Assembly (NCBI GenBank): GCA_020847555.1
Contig: JADLBT010000198.1
Span: forward strand, 1-15,778
Direction: 5' to 3'
DNA length: 15,778 nt
DNA from: Gemmataceae bacterium
GTDB lineage: Bacteria > Planctomycetota > Planctomycetia > Gemmatales > Gemmataceae
Of the stretch, positions 7,556-14,671 are shown one piece after another (the stretch's first letter is position 1; every line of letters begins with the position of its first letter). A model generated the notes under the pieces. The model was not told the DNA's origin, made no database searches, and saw nothing but the letters and a program-made list of their open reading frames with translations. The position numbers were made by a program, and so were the translations under genes.

Positions 7556-8440
7556 ATGAGGAAGCTCGTACTAGCAGCGTTGGCGGTCGTCGCCGTCATG
7601 GCCACAACCGGGGACAGTGAGGCGTTCGGCCGGCGGCGTTCTTCTGGTTGTGGCGATTGCGCTCCGGGATGTGGTGTGGCTAGCACCTCGAACTGCGGCA
7701 CGTCCGTCGCCTGGGTCGAGCAGGTGGTGACGGCCTATCGGACCGAGATCCAGCAGGTGCAGGAGAAGGTCAACGTCACGAGGTGTACCTACCGGACCGA
7801 GGTCACCCCGGTGAAGTACACGGTGATGGCGCCCGTGACGGTTCAGCAGAAGCAGACGGTCATGGTGCCGGTCTCCGTCCAGCGTGAGGTGACGGTGATG
7901 GCGCCGGTGACGGTGGCGCGCAAGCAGACGGTGACCGTCCCGGTGATGGTCCCGCAAAGGCAGGTCGTCACCCGCTACGTCTGCGTGCCGCAGGTGGTTT
8001 CCCAGACCGTGCCGGTCTGCACGATGGTCCCGGTGACGTGCGCGACGCCGTGCGGCGACTGCTACACCGTGTGCCGGCCGCAGGTGACATACCAGCAGGT
8101 CCAGCGGACCGTGATGACGACCGTCCCGCAGCAGCAGGAAGTCGTCGTTAACGTCTGCCAGTACCAGCAGCAGGAGCGAGTGGTGAATGTCGTCGAGATG
8201 CAGCCGCAGAAGCGGACGGTCAGCGTCGTCGAGATGCAGCCGCAAGAGCGCGTGGTGAACGTGGTGCAGTGCGTGCCGCAGGAGCGCGTCCAGAACGTTA
8301 CGCGCCTGGTGCCGGAGTATCAGACGGTGCCGCAGGTCGTCACCCGCAACGTGTGCGTCACGGTGCCCTACCAGACGACCGTCCGCGTCCCGGTCCGCGT
8401 CCCGTGTGCGCCCGCCGCCCCGGTGGCCTGCGCCCACTAG
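7556..8440 (+). CDS. Exported Val/Gln/Thr-rich repeat protein, YTV-like
   Basis: A 294-aa protein with a signal peptide (MRKLVLAALAVVAVMATTGDSEA) and a mature part made almost entirely of short beta-prone repeats. These include YTVMAPVTVQQKQTV, VMVPVSVQREVTV, VMAPVTVARKQTV and VTVPVMVPQRQVV, then a Cys-containing centre (CATPCGDCYTVC) and later VVNVVEMQPQKRTV, VSVVEMQPQERVV. The alternation of Val/Thr with Pro-Val every 12-15 residues, the YTV tripeptides and the scattered Cys resemble the YTV repeats of planctomycete cell-wall proteins. The match is by eye and the protein is far smaller than the giant YTV proteins. AAGGAG precedes the ATG by five bases. A strong hairpin terminator follows the stop. 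A structural envelope role is inferred, not shown. Confidence 0.85.
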   Translation: MRKLVLAALAVVAVMATTGDSEAFGRRRSSGCGDCAPGCGVASTSNCGTSVAWVEQVVTAYRTEIQQVQEKVNVTRCTYRTEVTPVKYTVMAPVTVQQKQTVMVPVSVQREVTVMAPVTVARKQTVTVPVMVPQRQVVTRYVCVPQVVSQTVPVCTMVPVTCATPCGDCYTVCRPQVTYQQVQRTVMTTVPQQQEVVVNVCQYQQQERVVNVVEMQPQKRTVSVVEMQPQERVVNVVQCVPQERVQNVTRLVPEYQTVPQVVTRNVCVTVPYQTTVRVPVRVPCAPAAPVACAH

Positions 8441-8460
8441 GAAACGGTTGCAAAACTAGC

Positions 8461-8499
8461 CCAGGCGCCAGCGCGGGATGGCCCTGCGCTGGCGCCTGG
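8461..8499 (+). terminator. Strong hairpin terminator
   Basis: A perfect 14-bp inverted repeat (CCAGGCGCCAGCGC / GCGCTGGCGCCTGG) with an 11-base loop lies 20 bases after the repeat-protein stop, with ggttttcttcc a little further on. It lies between convergent genes and may act in both directions. Confidence 0.65.
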
Positions 8500-8527
8500 G
8501 GCTGTCGGCAGGTTTTCTTCCTGGCCC

Positions 8528-8557
8528 AAAGCCCACGGCTTGCAACCCGTGGACTTT
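8528..8557. repeat. REP-like palindrome, copy 1
   Basis: AAAGcCCACGG, an 8-base loop, then CCGTGGaCTTT. It belongs to the same family as the elements at 11587-11616 and 13253-13323. It lies between convergent genes. Confidence 0.6.
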
Positions 8558-8608
8558 GAAGAGCGTGGCTATCGCGGACCCGGACCGTTGTGTCCGGGTC
8601 CGCGCATT

Positions 8609-9757
8609 TCAGGCGGCCTGCCGCAGCGGTTCCCGGCGGTCGAGCACGCCCGCCAGGTATCCGGTCATCTCCTCCACGTACCGGCGCGCGTTGAAGCGCT
8701 GGGCCTGCCGCCGGCAGACTCCTGGCGTGAAATCCTTCCAGCGCCGCGCGCACTCCAAAATCGCGTCTGCCAGTCCGCCAGCCGACTGGTTCTCGAACAG
8801 GATCCCCGTCGGCTCGCGCGCCCCGCCCGGCGGGACGATCGTCTCGGTCGCGCCGCCGCGACCGAGGGCGATCACCGGCGTGCCGCACGCCTGCGCCTCC
8901 ACCGGCACGATTCCGAAGTCCTCCTCTCCCGGGAACAGCAACGCCCGGCAGCGGCGGAAGTGGTCGCGCACCGCCCGGTCCGGCTGCCAGCCGAGGAAGT
9001 GGACGGTCGGTCCGGCCAGCGCCCGCAGCCGGCGCTCGTCCTGCCCACTGCCGACGATCACCAGCGGGCGGCGCAGCTGGTTGCACGCCTCCACCGCCAA
9101 ATCGAGGCGCTTGTATGGCGCGAACGCGGACACCGCGAGGTAGTAGTCTTCCCGTGCGACCGGCGCGGGGCAGTAGAAGTCGGTATCGACGGGCGGGTAG
9201 ATCACCGTGCTCGGGCGCCGGTAGCAATCCCGGATGCGCGCTTGCACGGTCCTGCTGATGGCCACGAAGTGCGTCACCCGCTCGGCGGTGGCCCGGTCCC
9301 AGTCGCGCAGCGCCCCGAGCAGGCGATCGCGCAGGCGCGCCCTGAGGCCGCGCTTCCCCTCGCCGAAGTACGAGGCCCGCATGTGCCAGGCATAGCGCAT
9401 CGGCGTGAAGCAGTAGCAGACGTGCGGCACGCCGGGCGGGGGGAGGGCCGCCTTGGCGACGCAGTGGCTGAAACTGAGGACGAGGTCGCACGCCGGCAGT
9501 TGCCACCGGGCGGCGAAAGGCATGAGTGGAAGGAGGTAGCGGTAGTAGCGATGAACGGCCGGCAGACGCTGCAGGAAGCTCGTCTGCGGCTGCAGCCCCT
9601 CGATGGTCTGGCTGACGGATCCGCGCCGGTGGAGCAAGGTGAACAGGCGGGCGGCGGGCCATCGGCGGCAGACCAGTTCCAGACACTTCTCCCCGCCGCG
9701 CATGCCGGTCAGCCAGTCGTGGACCAGGACCAGGCGCGGGTCGCGCCGCACATCCAT
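8609..9757 (-). CDS. Glycosyltransferase family 4
   Basis: A 382-aa GT-B glycosyltransferase of the GT4 family, which uses nucleotide sugars to build polysaccharides or glycolipids. The N-terminal acceptor half begins RLVLVHDWLTGMRGGEKCLE (8-27), the usual loop of such enzymes. The donor half shows FVAISRTVQARI (164-175), PYKRLDLAVEA (214-224), IVGSGQDERRL (234-244) and the EX7E signature from E279 to E287 (EDFGIVPVE), followed by ACGTPVIALGRGGATETI. No membrane segment is seen; the protein is expected at the cytoplasmic face. The ATG has GGAGGG seven bases upstream. No other sugar genes adjoin it, so the product is unknown; a WbaZ-like mannosyltransferase role in surface polysaccharide synthesis is possible. 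Confidence 0.93.
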   Translation of the reverse strand: MDVRRDPRLVLVHDWLTGMRGGEKCLELVCRRWPAARLFTLLHRRGSVSQTIEGLQPQTSFLQRLPAVHRYYRYLLPLMPFAARWQLPACDLVLSFSHCVAKAALPPPGVPHVCYCFTPMRYAWHMRASYFGEGKRGLRARLRDRLLGALRDWDRATAERVTHFVAISRTVQARIRDCYRRPSTVIYPPVDTDFYCPAPVAREDYYLAVSAFAPYKRLDLAVEACNQLRRPLVIVGSGQDERRLRALAGPTVHFLGWQPDRAVRDHFRRCRALLFPGEEDFGIVPVEAQACGTPVIALGRGGATETIVPPGGAREPTGILFENQSAGGLADAILECARRWKDFTPGVCRRQAQRFNARRYVEEMTGYLAGVLDRREPLRQAA

Positions 9758-9843
9758 GTTTTCGCCCTCCGTCCGAGCCCCGGGGACGCTGTGGCCGGAA
9801 GTCTACCGGAAAGGCGCGCGTCCCGGCAAGGCGAGACGTTCCC

Positions 9844-9928
9844 CGTCGCCGGCGCTGGAGTTGGCAGAACCAGCCCGCAGCGCCGGCGACGGACGCTTGT
9901 AGTGTTCGTCGCCGGCGCTGCAGGCTGG
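9844..9928 (-). terminator. Three-part inverted repeat, probable terminator of the HEAT-like gene
   Basis: The 14-base unit cgtcgccggcgctg occurs at 9844-9857 and 9907-9920, with its exact reverse complement between them at 9878-9891. The 9870-9928 pairing extends to about 22 bp with a single non-Watson-Crick position, which is a U-G pair in minus-strand RNA. It lies just past the stop of the minus-strand gene at 9957. The middle copy can pair with either neighbour. Confidence 0.6.
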
Positions 9929-9956
9929 TAGGACGGCACCGGACACACCGCGTCGG

Positions 9957-11345
9957 TCAATCCGCCATGCGGTTGAAGTTGATGCGCGACATGCACCGCA
10001 GGCAGACCGCACGGACGACCGACGAGGCGTCATCCCGGCCGGCCGTCGTCAGGGCGCCGGTAACGTCGGCGTGGGTGGCCCACGGAGACGCGGCCAGACC
10101 CTCGGCGGCGCGCTGGCGGTCGCCCTCCAGCGCGCCGTACCTCAGCGTGGCGAGCAGGTGCTGCGCCTCGGGCGGCAGTTTCGCCGGCTGGTGCGCCGCC
10201 GGCTGGGGCCTCGACTTTGCCGGCGGCCGCGGCGCCGGCGCCTGGACCGGCTGGGTGCTCCCGGCGGCCGGCGGGGTGGGGCGGTTCGGGGCGTAGGCGG
10301 CCGGCTGCACACCCTGGGATGGCTGGGCCGCCTGCGGGACGAGGCGGTCGGCCTGCGGCTGCGACCGGGGCGGCGACACCGTCTCGTGTTTGGCCTGCTG
10401 GACCTGCGAGCCGGTCCCGTCGGCGGGGGTGAACGCGCGGGTGATCAGATCGAACACGCCGGCGGGGCGCTGCTGGGCGACGGCGGGGGTCTGGGAGACG
10501 GGACGAGCCTGGGAGAGCGTTCGGCGTGCGCCTTCCACGATCTTCTTCAGCGGCTGCTGCTGGACGCGCTTGTAGTACTGCCGGGAGGTGTCGGGCAGGA
10601 ACCCCGGCCCGCCCTCCTTCGACCCCTCCTTCGGCGGCGGGACCGCCTCCGGCGGCGGGCCTTCCACGATCGGTTCGGCCAGACCAGCCAGGCAGTGGTG
10701 CAGCGATGCCAGCGCGGCCGCCCGGACACGCTCGGACCGTTCCGGCGGGAAGCCGTCGCGCTCGCTCCCGGAAGCAGTGATCGCCAGCGCCTCGATCGTC
10801 TTGCGCGTGCAGCAGCAGCCGCGCCCGAGGGCGATGGCCGCCTCCCAGCGCACGCATTCGTTGCGGTCGGCGCGCAGGGCACCGATGAGCGCCTCCTCCG
10901 CCTCCGGCCAGTACCGGCAATCGACCGTCCCCAGGTAGCGGACGTCGGCGCGGCGGGCCGCGGCCGCGGCCTCGTCCGCCTTGATGCGCGCCGCCGCCCC
11001 CTCAGGGCTGTCCGGCGGCTTGAGCAGGTCGGCCGCCGTCTTGGCCTCCTCGCAGCGATTGCCGAGCAGTCCGCCGGAGAAGACCGACACCGGCCGCATC
11101 ATACCAGTAATCATCTTGCCGATGGCGGACTTGCAGAAACACAGCTTGCACGCCAGCTTTTGTTCCGGCGTCAGGCAGAACTTGCTCCAGATGTTGCCGG
11201 CGCCAGCGGCGGCGCCGGCGGCGGGTGCAGCCGCCGCCGGTCCCACGGCCGCAGCGCCTGGGGCGACCGGGACCTGGGCCCCGAGCCGCGACGTCAGGCC
11301 GACGGCGAACGCGAGTGCGATTCCGTATTGCGTCCATGTCTTCAT
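9957..11345 (-). CDS. Exported Cys-containing HEAT-like planctomycete protein
   Basis: A 462-aa protein of unknown function. It has a signal peptide (MKTWTQYGIALAFAVGLTSRLGA) and an Ala/Pro/Gly-rich linker, then a Cys segment (NIWSKFCLTPEQKLACKLCFCK, about 51-72 with its end). A HEAT-like part follows: YLGTVDCRYWPEAEEAL, VRWEAAIALGRGCCC and VRAAALASLHHCLAG. A long disordered Pro/Gln-rich region (about 255-395) links it to a final HEAT-like unit (LLATLRYGALEGDRQRAAEG to VVRAVCLRCMSRINFN). GAGGG lies nine bases before the ATG. It is divergent from the Cys-rich barrel gene across a long non-coding interval. The Cys-rich exported character is shared with that neighbour, so a common envelope location is plausible. 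Binding partner unknown. Confidence 0.82.
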   Translation of the reverse strand: MKTWTQYGIALAFAVGLTSRLGAQVPVAPGAAAVGPAAAAPAAGAAAGAGNIWSKFCLTPEQKLACKLCFCKSAIGKMITGMMRPVSVFSGGLLGNRCEEAKTAADLLKPPDSPEGAAARIKADEAAAAARRADVRYLGTVDCRYWPEAEEALIGALRADRNECVRWEAAIALGRGCCCTRKTIEALAITASGSERDGFPPERSERVRAAALASLHHCLAGLAEPIVEGPPPEAVPPPKEGSKEGGPGFLPDTSRQYYKRVQQQPLKKIVEGARRTLSQARPVSQTPAVAQQRPAGVFDLITRAFTPADGTGSQVQQAKHETVSPPRSQPQADRLVPQAAQPSQGVQPAAYAPNRPTPPAAGSTQPVQAPAPRPPAKSRPQPAAHQPAKLPPEAQHLLATLRYGALEGDRQRAAEGLAASPWATHADVTGALTTAGRDDASSVVRAVCLRCMSRINFNRMAD

Positions 11346-11985
11346 CGGTCCGATCCCTCTTCGTGCTGGTCGGAAGGCCTGTCCCCTCGCCGGCGTCCCG
11401 CCTCTGCCGCAAACGCAAAGGCGGTCGCTCGCCTCGAAGTTGCGTTACCTCCAAGATTCGGCACGCGACCTTGCCGCCCTTCAGGAATCTGCCGCATGAA
11501 TCGGGAGTGCGGCTTCGCGCGGCCCGCCAACGTATCTAAAGACGATGCCGCGGGAGATTTTCTCAAGATCTCCCCTGCTGGGGATCTGGCCCACGGGACG
11601 CCACCCGTGGATTTTACCCGGCAACTCCCTCGCCCCCTGCACCAGGTAGTGGCTCCCGCGCCCAGGGGAGCCTGTGGAACCCTGGGCGCTTCCCTGGATC
11701 GCGTACTCTTCGTTCTCGTCGCCACCGTTAGCTTCGCTTCTTCTCATGGAGGCGGAATAAGAGTTACATGCGGAGAAATCGTTTGAAGCCTCAAGACCGC
11801 GTGGCCGCTTCGCCGAAACGGAGAAGGAATCGGCATGCGACCAACCAAACGATTGAGCGACGGGGCCCGGAAACACGTAAACCCGGAAAGGCCTGTCCCG
11901 CCTTGCCCCCCGAGAGTCGGCCCCGGTCGCACGGTTTCCGATACCGGACCAACTACCCTCCACCCGGTAGGCAAAGGAGCGGGCT
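11346..11985. other. 640-base divergent intergenic region
   Basis: No supportable gene. Open frames across it have no family features and no ribosome site. It contains a hairpin-like agatctccccTGCTggggatct, a REP-like palindrome, and two copies of AAGGCCTGTCCC at 11374-11385 and 11888-11899, one near each divergent start. The part around 11690-11850 is A/T-richer than its surroundings. AAAGGAG at 11973-11979 is the ribosome site of the plus-strand gene. Confidence 0.5.
11587..11616. repeat. REP-like palindrome, copy 2
   Basis: CCACGGG (11591-11597) and CCCGTGG (11604-11610) with a 6-base loop, flanked by tgg and attttA, in the same family as the copies near 8528 and 13253. Confidence 0.55.
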
Positions 11986-13227
11986 GTGAACGGCAAGCGA
12001 TTCCTTCGGTCGATGTGGTGTCAGCGCTGGGCGGCGGTCGTGCTGGCGCTGAGCTGGGCAGGCTGGGCGGGGGCTCAGTCCGGGACGGAACCGGCCAGGT
12101 TGAACCTCGCCCCGGCCCGGGCGCCCGACGCCAAACCTACCCCGGCTGCGGCCACCCTCTCGCCGCCCGATGGCGGTATCGTCCAGGTGGGGTGCAGCAC
12201 ATGCGGCGGCGGTGGCGGCGGGTTGCTCCGCGCCGGCCCTGGCAGCGACACCGGCACCGTCTGCGATACCTGCCGCGGCGGGTGTGCCTGCGGCGAGGGC
12301 GGCTGCTGCGGCACGTGCGTCCCGGGCCGGATCAACTGCTGCAGCGACTGCGCCGGCCGCGGGCCGGTGACGAAGTTCCTGTGCGGCCTGTATTGCTGCC
12401 TCTGCTGCCCCGATCCGTGCTACGAGCCGTGCTGGATCCCGCAGGCCAACGCCTCCTTCTTCGTGGACTCCGCCCGGCCGGTGACGCAGATGCGCATCCG
12501 CTGGGACTCGGTCCTGAACTACACCCTGCCGGATCGGTCGGAGTTCTTCTGGGGGCAGATCGGTAAGAAGGGGCCGGGTAAACCGGAGATCGCGCTGCGC
12601 TACAACGACCTGGCCATCTACACCGAGACGGCGATCACCCCGCTGATGTCGATGTTCTCCGAGTTCCCCTATCGGGCGCTCGACCCGGACGCGAACGCCA
12701 GCGCCTCGGGTTTCGCGGACATGAACCTGGGTGTGAAGACCTTGCTCTTCGACTGCGACCTGCTCCAGGTGGCGTTCCAGTTCCGCACCTACCTGCCGAT
12801 GGGCAACTTCAACAAGGGCCTGGGAACAGGGCATGTGTCGCTGGAACCGGCGCTGCTGGCGACCCTGAAACTGACGCCGGACACCTACCTGCAGGCGCAG
12901 CTCGCCGACTTCATCCCGATCGCGGGCAGCCAGAGCTTCGCCGGGCCGGTGCTGCACTACCACTTTAGCCTCAACCCCGTCCTGCATCGGATTCTGCCGG
13001 ACGTGCCGGTGATCGGCACCTTTGAGGGGAACTTCTACTCGTTTCTGGGCGGGAACTTTACGCCCGGTGGCGTCGGCGATGCCATCTCCAGCACCTACGC
13101 CAGCTTCGGCCCCGGCCTGCGGGTGGTCGTGTGCAAGCGGATCGACATCGGCATCGGCAGCGCCTTCGCGGTCGGCGATCACGGTCCGGGGCAGACCTAC
13201 CGGACCGAGTTCCGCTGGCGCTTCTGA
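11986..13227 (+). CDS. Outer-membrane beta-barrel type protein with a Cys-rich N-terminal region
   Basis: A 413-aa exported protein. The GTG start is chosen because AAAGGAG lies six bases upstream. The signal peptide (about 1-30) ends near WAGAQS. Residues 70-149 contain 19 cysteines in clusters such as CSTC, CDTC, GGCCGTC, INCCSDC, YCCLCC and CYEPC. From about residue 150 the sequence becomes amphipathic beta strands with regular turns: SFFVDSARPVTQMRIRWDSV, EIALRYNDLAIYTE, GFADMNLGVKTLLFDCDLLQ, VAFQFRTYLPMG, TYLQAQLADFIPIAG, RVVVCKRIDIGIGSAFAV. It ends RTEFRWRF; a C-terminal Phe is typical of outer-membrane barrel proteins. The Cys region could bind metal or form disulfides outside the barrel. 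Transported substrate unknown. Confidence 0.85.
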   Translation: MNGKRFLRSMWCQRWAAVVLALSWAGWAGAQSGTEPARLNLAPARAPDAKPTPAAATLSPPDGGIVQVGCSTCGGGGGGLLRAGPGSDTGTVCDTCRGGCACGEGGCCGTCVPGRINCCSDCAGRGPVTKFLCGLYCCLCCPDPCYEPCWIPQANASFFVDSARPVTQMRIRWDSVLNYTLPDRSEFFWGQIGKKGPGKPEIALRYNDLAIYTETAITPLMSMFSEFPYRALDPDANASASGFADMNLGVKTLLFDCDLLQVAFQFRTYLPMGNFNKGLGTGHVSLEPALLATLKLTPDTYLQAQLADFIPIAGSQSFAGPVLHYHFSLNPVLHRILPDVPVIGTFEGNFYSFLGGNFTPGGVGDAISSTYASFGPGLRVVVCKRIDIGIGSAFAVGDHGPGQTYRTEFRWRF

Positions 13228-13252
13228 GCGCTCGCCGCAGGTAAACATCAGC

Positions 13253-13323
13253 TAAAGCCCACGGGCCGCGAACGGTGGGGAAGGTCTTGCACCAGGCCCA
13301 CGGGCTGCGGCCCGTGGGCTTTA
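13253..13323 (+). terminator. Three-part palindrome, REP-like copies 3 and 4, terminator
   Basis: TAAAGCCCACGGGCCGC (13253-13269) is the exact reverse complement of 13307-13323, giving a 17-bp long-range stem. Inside it GCCCACGGGC (13296-13305) also pairs perfectly with GCCCGTGGGC (13310-13319) across a TGCG loop, followed by TTTAACT. It lies between the convergent barrel-protein and Nudix genes. Confidence 0.65.
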
Positions 13324-13356
13324 ACTGGTTATCCAATCCCGCGCGGCAATTGGCCG

Positions 13357-13845
13357 TCAGAGCAGGCTATAGGTCCAGCTCACCGGCTGGCCGTCGCGGT
13401 ACGGCATCACGCCGTGGAACTGCTTCTCGGTCCGCTCGAACACCAGCGGCAGGAAGAAGCGATCGCCTTCCCAGAGCGGCAGGTCCAGCACCCGCCCGAC
13501 GTCCACCCACTCCAGCGGCCCCTCCGGGTTCTCCGCGAGCGGGCTGCCGTGCCACCGATCGACGCGAAAGACGAACCCAAACCAGTCCTCCCCCTGCTTG
13601 CCGAACCCCGGCCAGCTAATCGTCCCCCGCAGGACGATCTGGTCGCACTCCAGCCCCGCTTCCTCGCGGACCTCGCGACGCAGGCAAGCGACCACGTCCT
13701 CGCCCGGGTCGAGCTTCCCGCCCAGGCCGTTGTACTTGCCGCGGTGCGGGTCGTCGGGACGCCGGTTGCGGTGGACCAGCAGCACGCGCTGGCCGTCGGG
13801 CGAGAGGAGGTAGCCCAGAGTGGCGACAATCGGTGTGTAGGGCAT
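13357..13845 (-). CDS. Nudix hydrolase, MutT/8-oxo-dGTPase-like
   Basis: A 162-aa cytoplasmic Nudix hydrolase. The Nudix box is complete: GKLDPGEDVVACLRREVREE followed by AGL, matching GX5EX7REUXEEXGU with the Mg-binding glutamates present. The N-terminus PIVATLGYLLSPDGQRVLLV and the segment NRRPDDPHRGKYNGLGGKL are typical of the 8-oxo-dGTP diphosphatase branch related to MTH1. WEGDRFFLPLVFER near the C-terminus fits this branch. Substrates are oxidised nucleoside triphosphates in that branch, but Nudix specificity cannot be read from sequence with certainty. The ATG at 13845 begins directly before the first beta strand; upstream in-frame ATGs would add 14 or 24 uncharacteristic residues. No Shine-Dalgarno site is seen at any choice. 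Confidence 0.92.
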   Translation of the reverse strand: MPYTPIVATLGYLLSPDGQRVLLVHRNRRPDDPHRGKYNGLGGKLDPGEDVVACLRREVREEAGLECDQIVLRGTISWPGFGKQGEDWFGFVFRVDRWHGSPLAENPEGPLEWVDVGRVLDLPLWEGDRFFLPLVFERTEKQFHGVMPYRDGQPVSWTYSLL

Positions 13846-14130
13846 GGCAGCGCAGCGGTGGGGCCGGGGCGAACCAATCGGGGGCATTGTAGCCGGAAGC
13901 CGAACCTGCCGGCACACGGTCGTTGTAACCGTTTCTCCGGCGGCCGTCCGGCGCGGGTAGAAGTTGCAACGGCTTGCCGGGCCGGTTTCTCCTTGCCGCC
14001 GCGGACGATGGGCGTAAGTGCCGAGGCGGCAATACCCCTCGCCCTGTCATCACCGTTCGTGGCCGGGCGGCACGGCACTTGCGATAACCCCTCCGCCTCG
14101 CTTCAGGACCACATCGCCAGGAGGGTCATC
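13846..14130 (+). other. Intergenic region before the two small genes
   Basis: These 285 bases hold no recognised gene. A sigma-54-like site lies at 14068-14083. The phrase ccgNttctcc occurs twice (in accgtttctccgg near 13929 and ccggtttctcctt near 13982), with no known meaning. Confidence 0.4.
14068..14083 (+). promoter_or_regulatory. Sigma-54 (RpoN) -24/-12 promoter candidate
   Basis: cGGCACGgcacTTGCg matches the consensus TGGCACG-N4-TTGCW, with GG and GC exactly 10 bases apart; only the outer T and the final A/T differ. The implied start site is near 14093, giving a leader of about 38 bases to the ATG at 14131. Confidence 0.5.
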
Positions 14131-14343
14131 ATGTCCCACGCTCAGGCTCTTGCTTCGCGGCGCACGTCCGGTCCCGCACGCGCCTCGCGGCCATGCCGCC
14201 GGGCAAGGCTCCATCAGTCCGCGGAGGCTCTGCTGCGCGAGCTGGCCTTCGTGTATCACCTCACCGACGAGGTGCGACGCAGCCTGGACGAGGTGACACG
14301 GCAGCCCGCCTGCGACGGGGGCACTGCCTCCGCCGAGGTCTGA
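14131..14343 (+). CDS. Small 70-aa protein of unknown function
   Basis: I do not recognise this protein. The ATG is supported by AGGAGG six bases upstream, much better than any upstream start in the same open frame. The N-terminal 28 residues are basic and Ser/Arg-rich (SRRTSGPARASRPCRRARLH); the centre is a predicted amphipathic helix (SAEALLRELAFVYHLTDEVR, then RSLDEV). It has no signal peptide or membrane segment. It is followed after 34 bases by another small gene with its own good ribosome site, so the two probably form an operon behind the sigma-54-like site. A DNA- or protein-binding small regulator is conceivable but unsupported. Confidence 0.65.
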   Translation: MSHAQALASRRTSGPARASRPCRRARLHQSAEALLRELAFVYHLTDEVRRSLDEVTRQPACDGGTASAEV

Positions 14344-14377
14344 ACCCGGAACGAGTTGTCGCGAGAAGGAGTTGATG

Positions 14378-14671
14378 ATGAGCAGATGTGTTCGCGGCGC
14401 GATGTGGGCGGGGGTGCTGGCGTGCCTGATTCCGGCCGGCGCCCGAGGACAGGTGCCGCCGCCCGCGCCGGTGACGGGCGCGGCTTCAGGACACCTGCCC
14501 GCCGCCTCGCCGGGGCCGGCGGCGGCCCCGGGTTCCCCGTTCGCCCCGACTCCGCAAACGCGCGGGCTCGGTCGGCAGCGCGATCGGCAGGAAGCCAGAC
14601 CACGGGGGCGGTTGCTCGGCCGGCTTCGGGCACGGCTCCAGGCCCGTCAGGCGCAGCCGGTCGGGCGCTGA
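14378..14671 (+). CDS. Small exported 97-aa protein
   Basis: A small protein with a signal peptide (MSRCVRGAMWAGVLACLIPA, cleavage near ARGQ) followed by a Pro/Ala-rich linker and a basic C-terminus (LGRQRDRQEARPRGRLLGRL, RARLQARQ). The ATG at 14378 has AAGGAG six bases before it; another ATG at 14375 and a TTG at 14372 are in frame. No family is recognised. It follows the 70-aa gene in the same direction and its last 186 bases overlap the 3' end of the pentapeptide-repeat gene on the other strand, so one of the two 3' ends may be non-essential or mis-called. The strong ribosome site and typical signal peptide favour a real gene. Confidence 0.65.
   Translation: MSRCVRGAMWAGVLACLIPAGARGQVPPPAPVTGAASGHLPAASPGPAAAPGSPFAPTPQTRGLGRQRDRQEARPRGRLLGRLRARLQARQAQPVGR

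Noticed and set aside
8540..9931. Plus-strand 463-codon open frame
   Set aside because: It is antisense to a clear GT4 glycosyltransferase and runs through the palindromes on both sides.
10071..11786. Plus-strand 571-codon open frame
   Set aside because: It is antisense to the exported HEAT-like protein and is Arg/Gly/Pro-rich with no signal or domain; typical of high-GC shadow frames.
11481..11996. Minus-strand 171-codon open frame in the divergent intergenic region
   Set aside because: It has no ribosome site or recognisable domain, and it reads through a REP-like palindrome.
11953..13248. Minus-strand 431-codon open frame
   Set aside because: It is a shadow of the barrel-protein gene, which has a signal peptide, ribosome site and C-terminal Phe.
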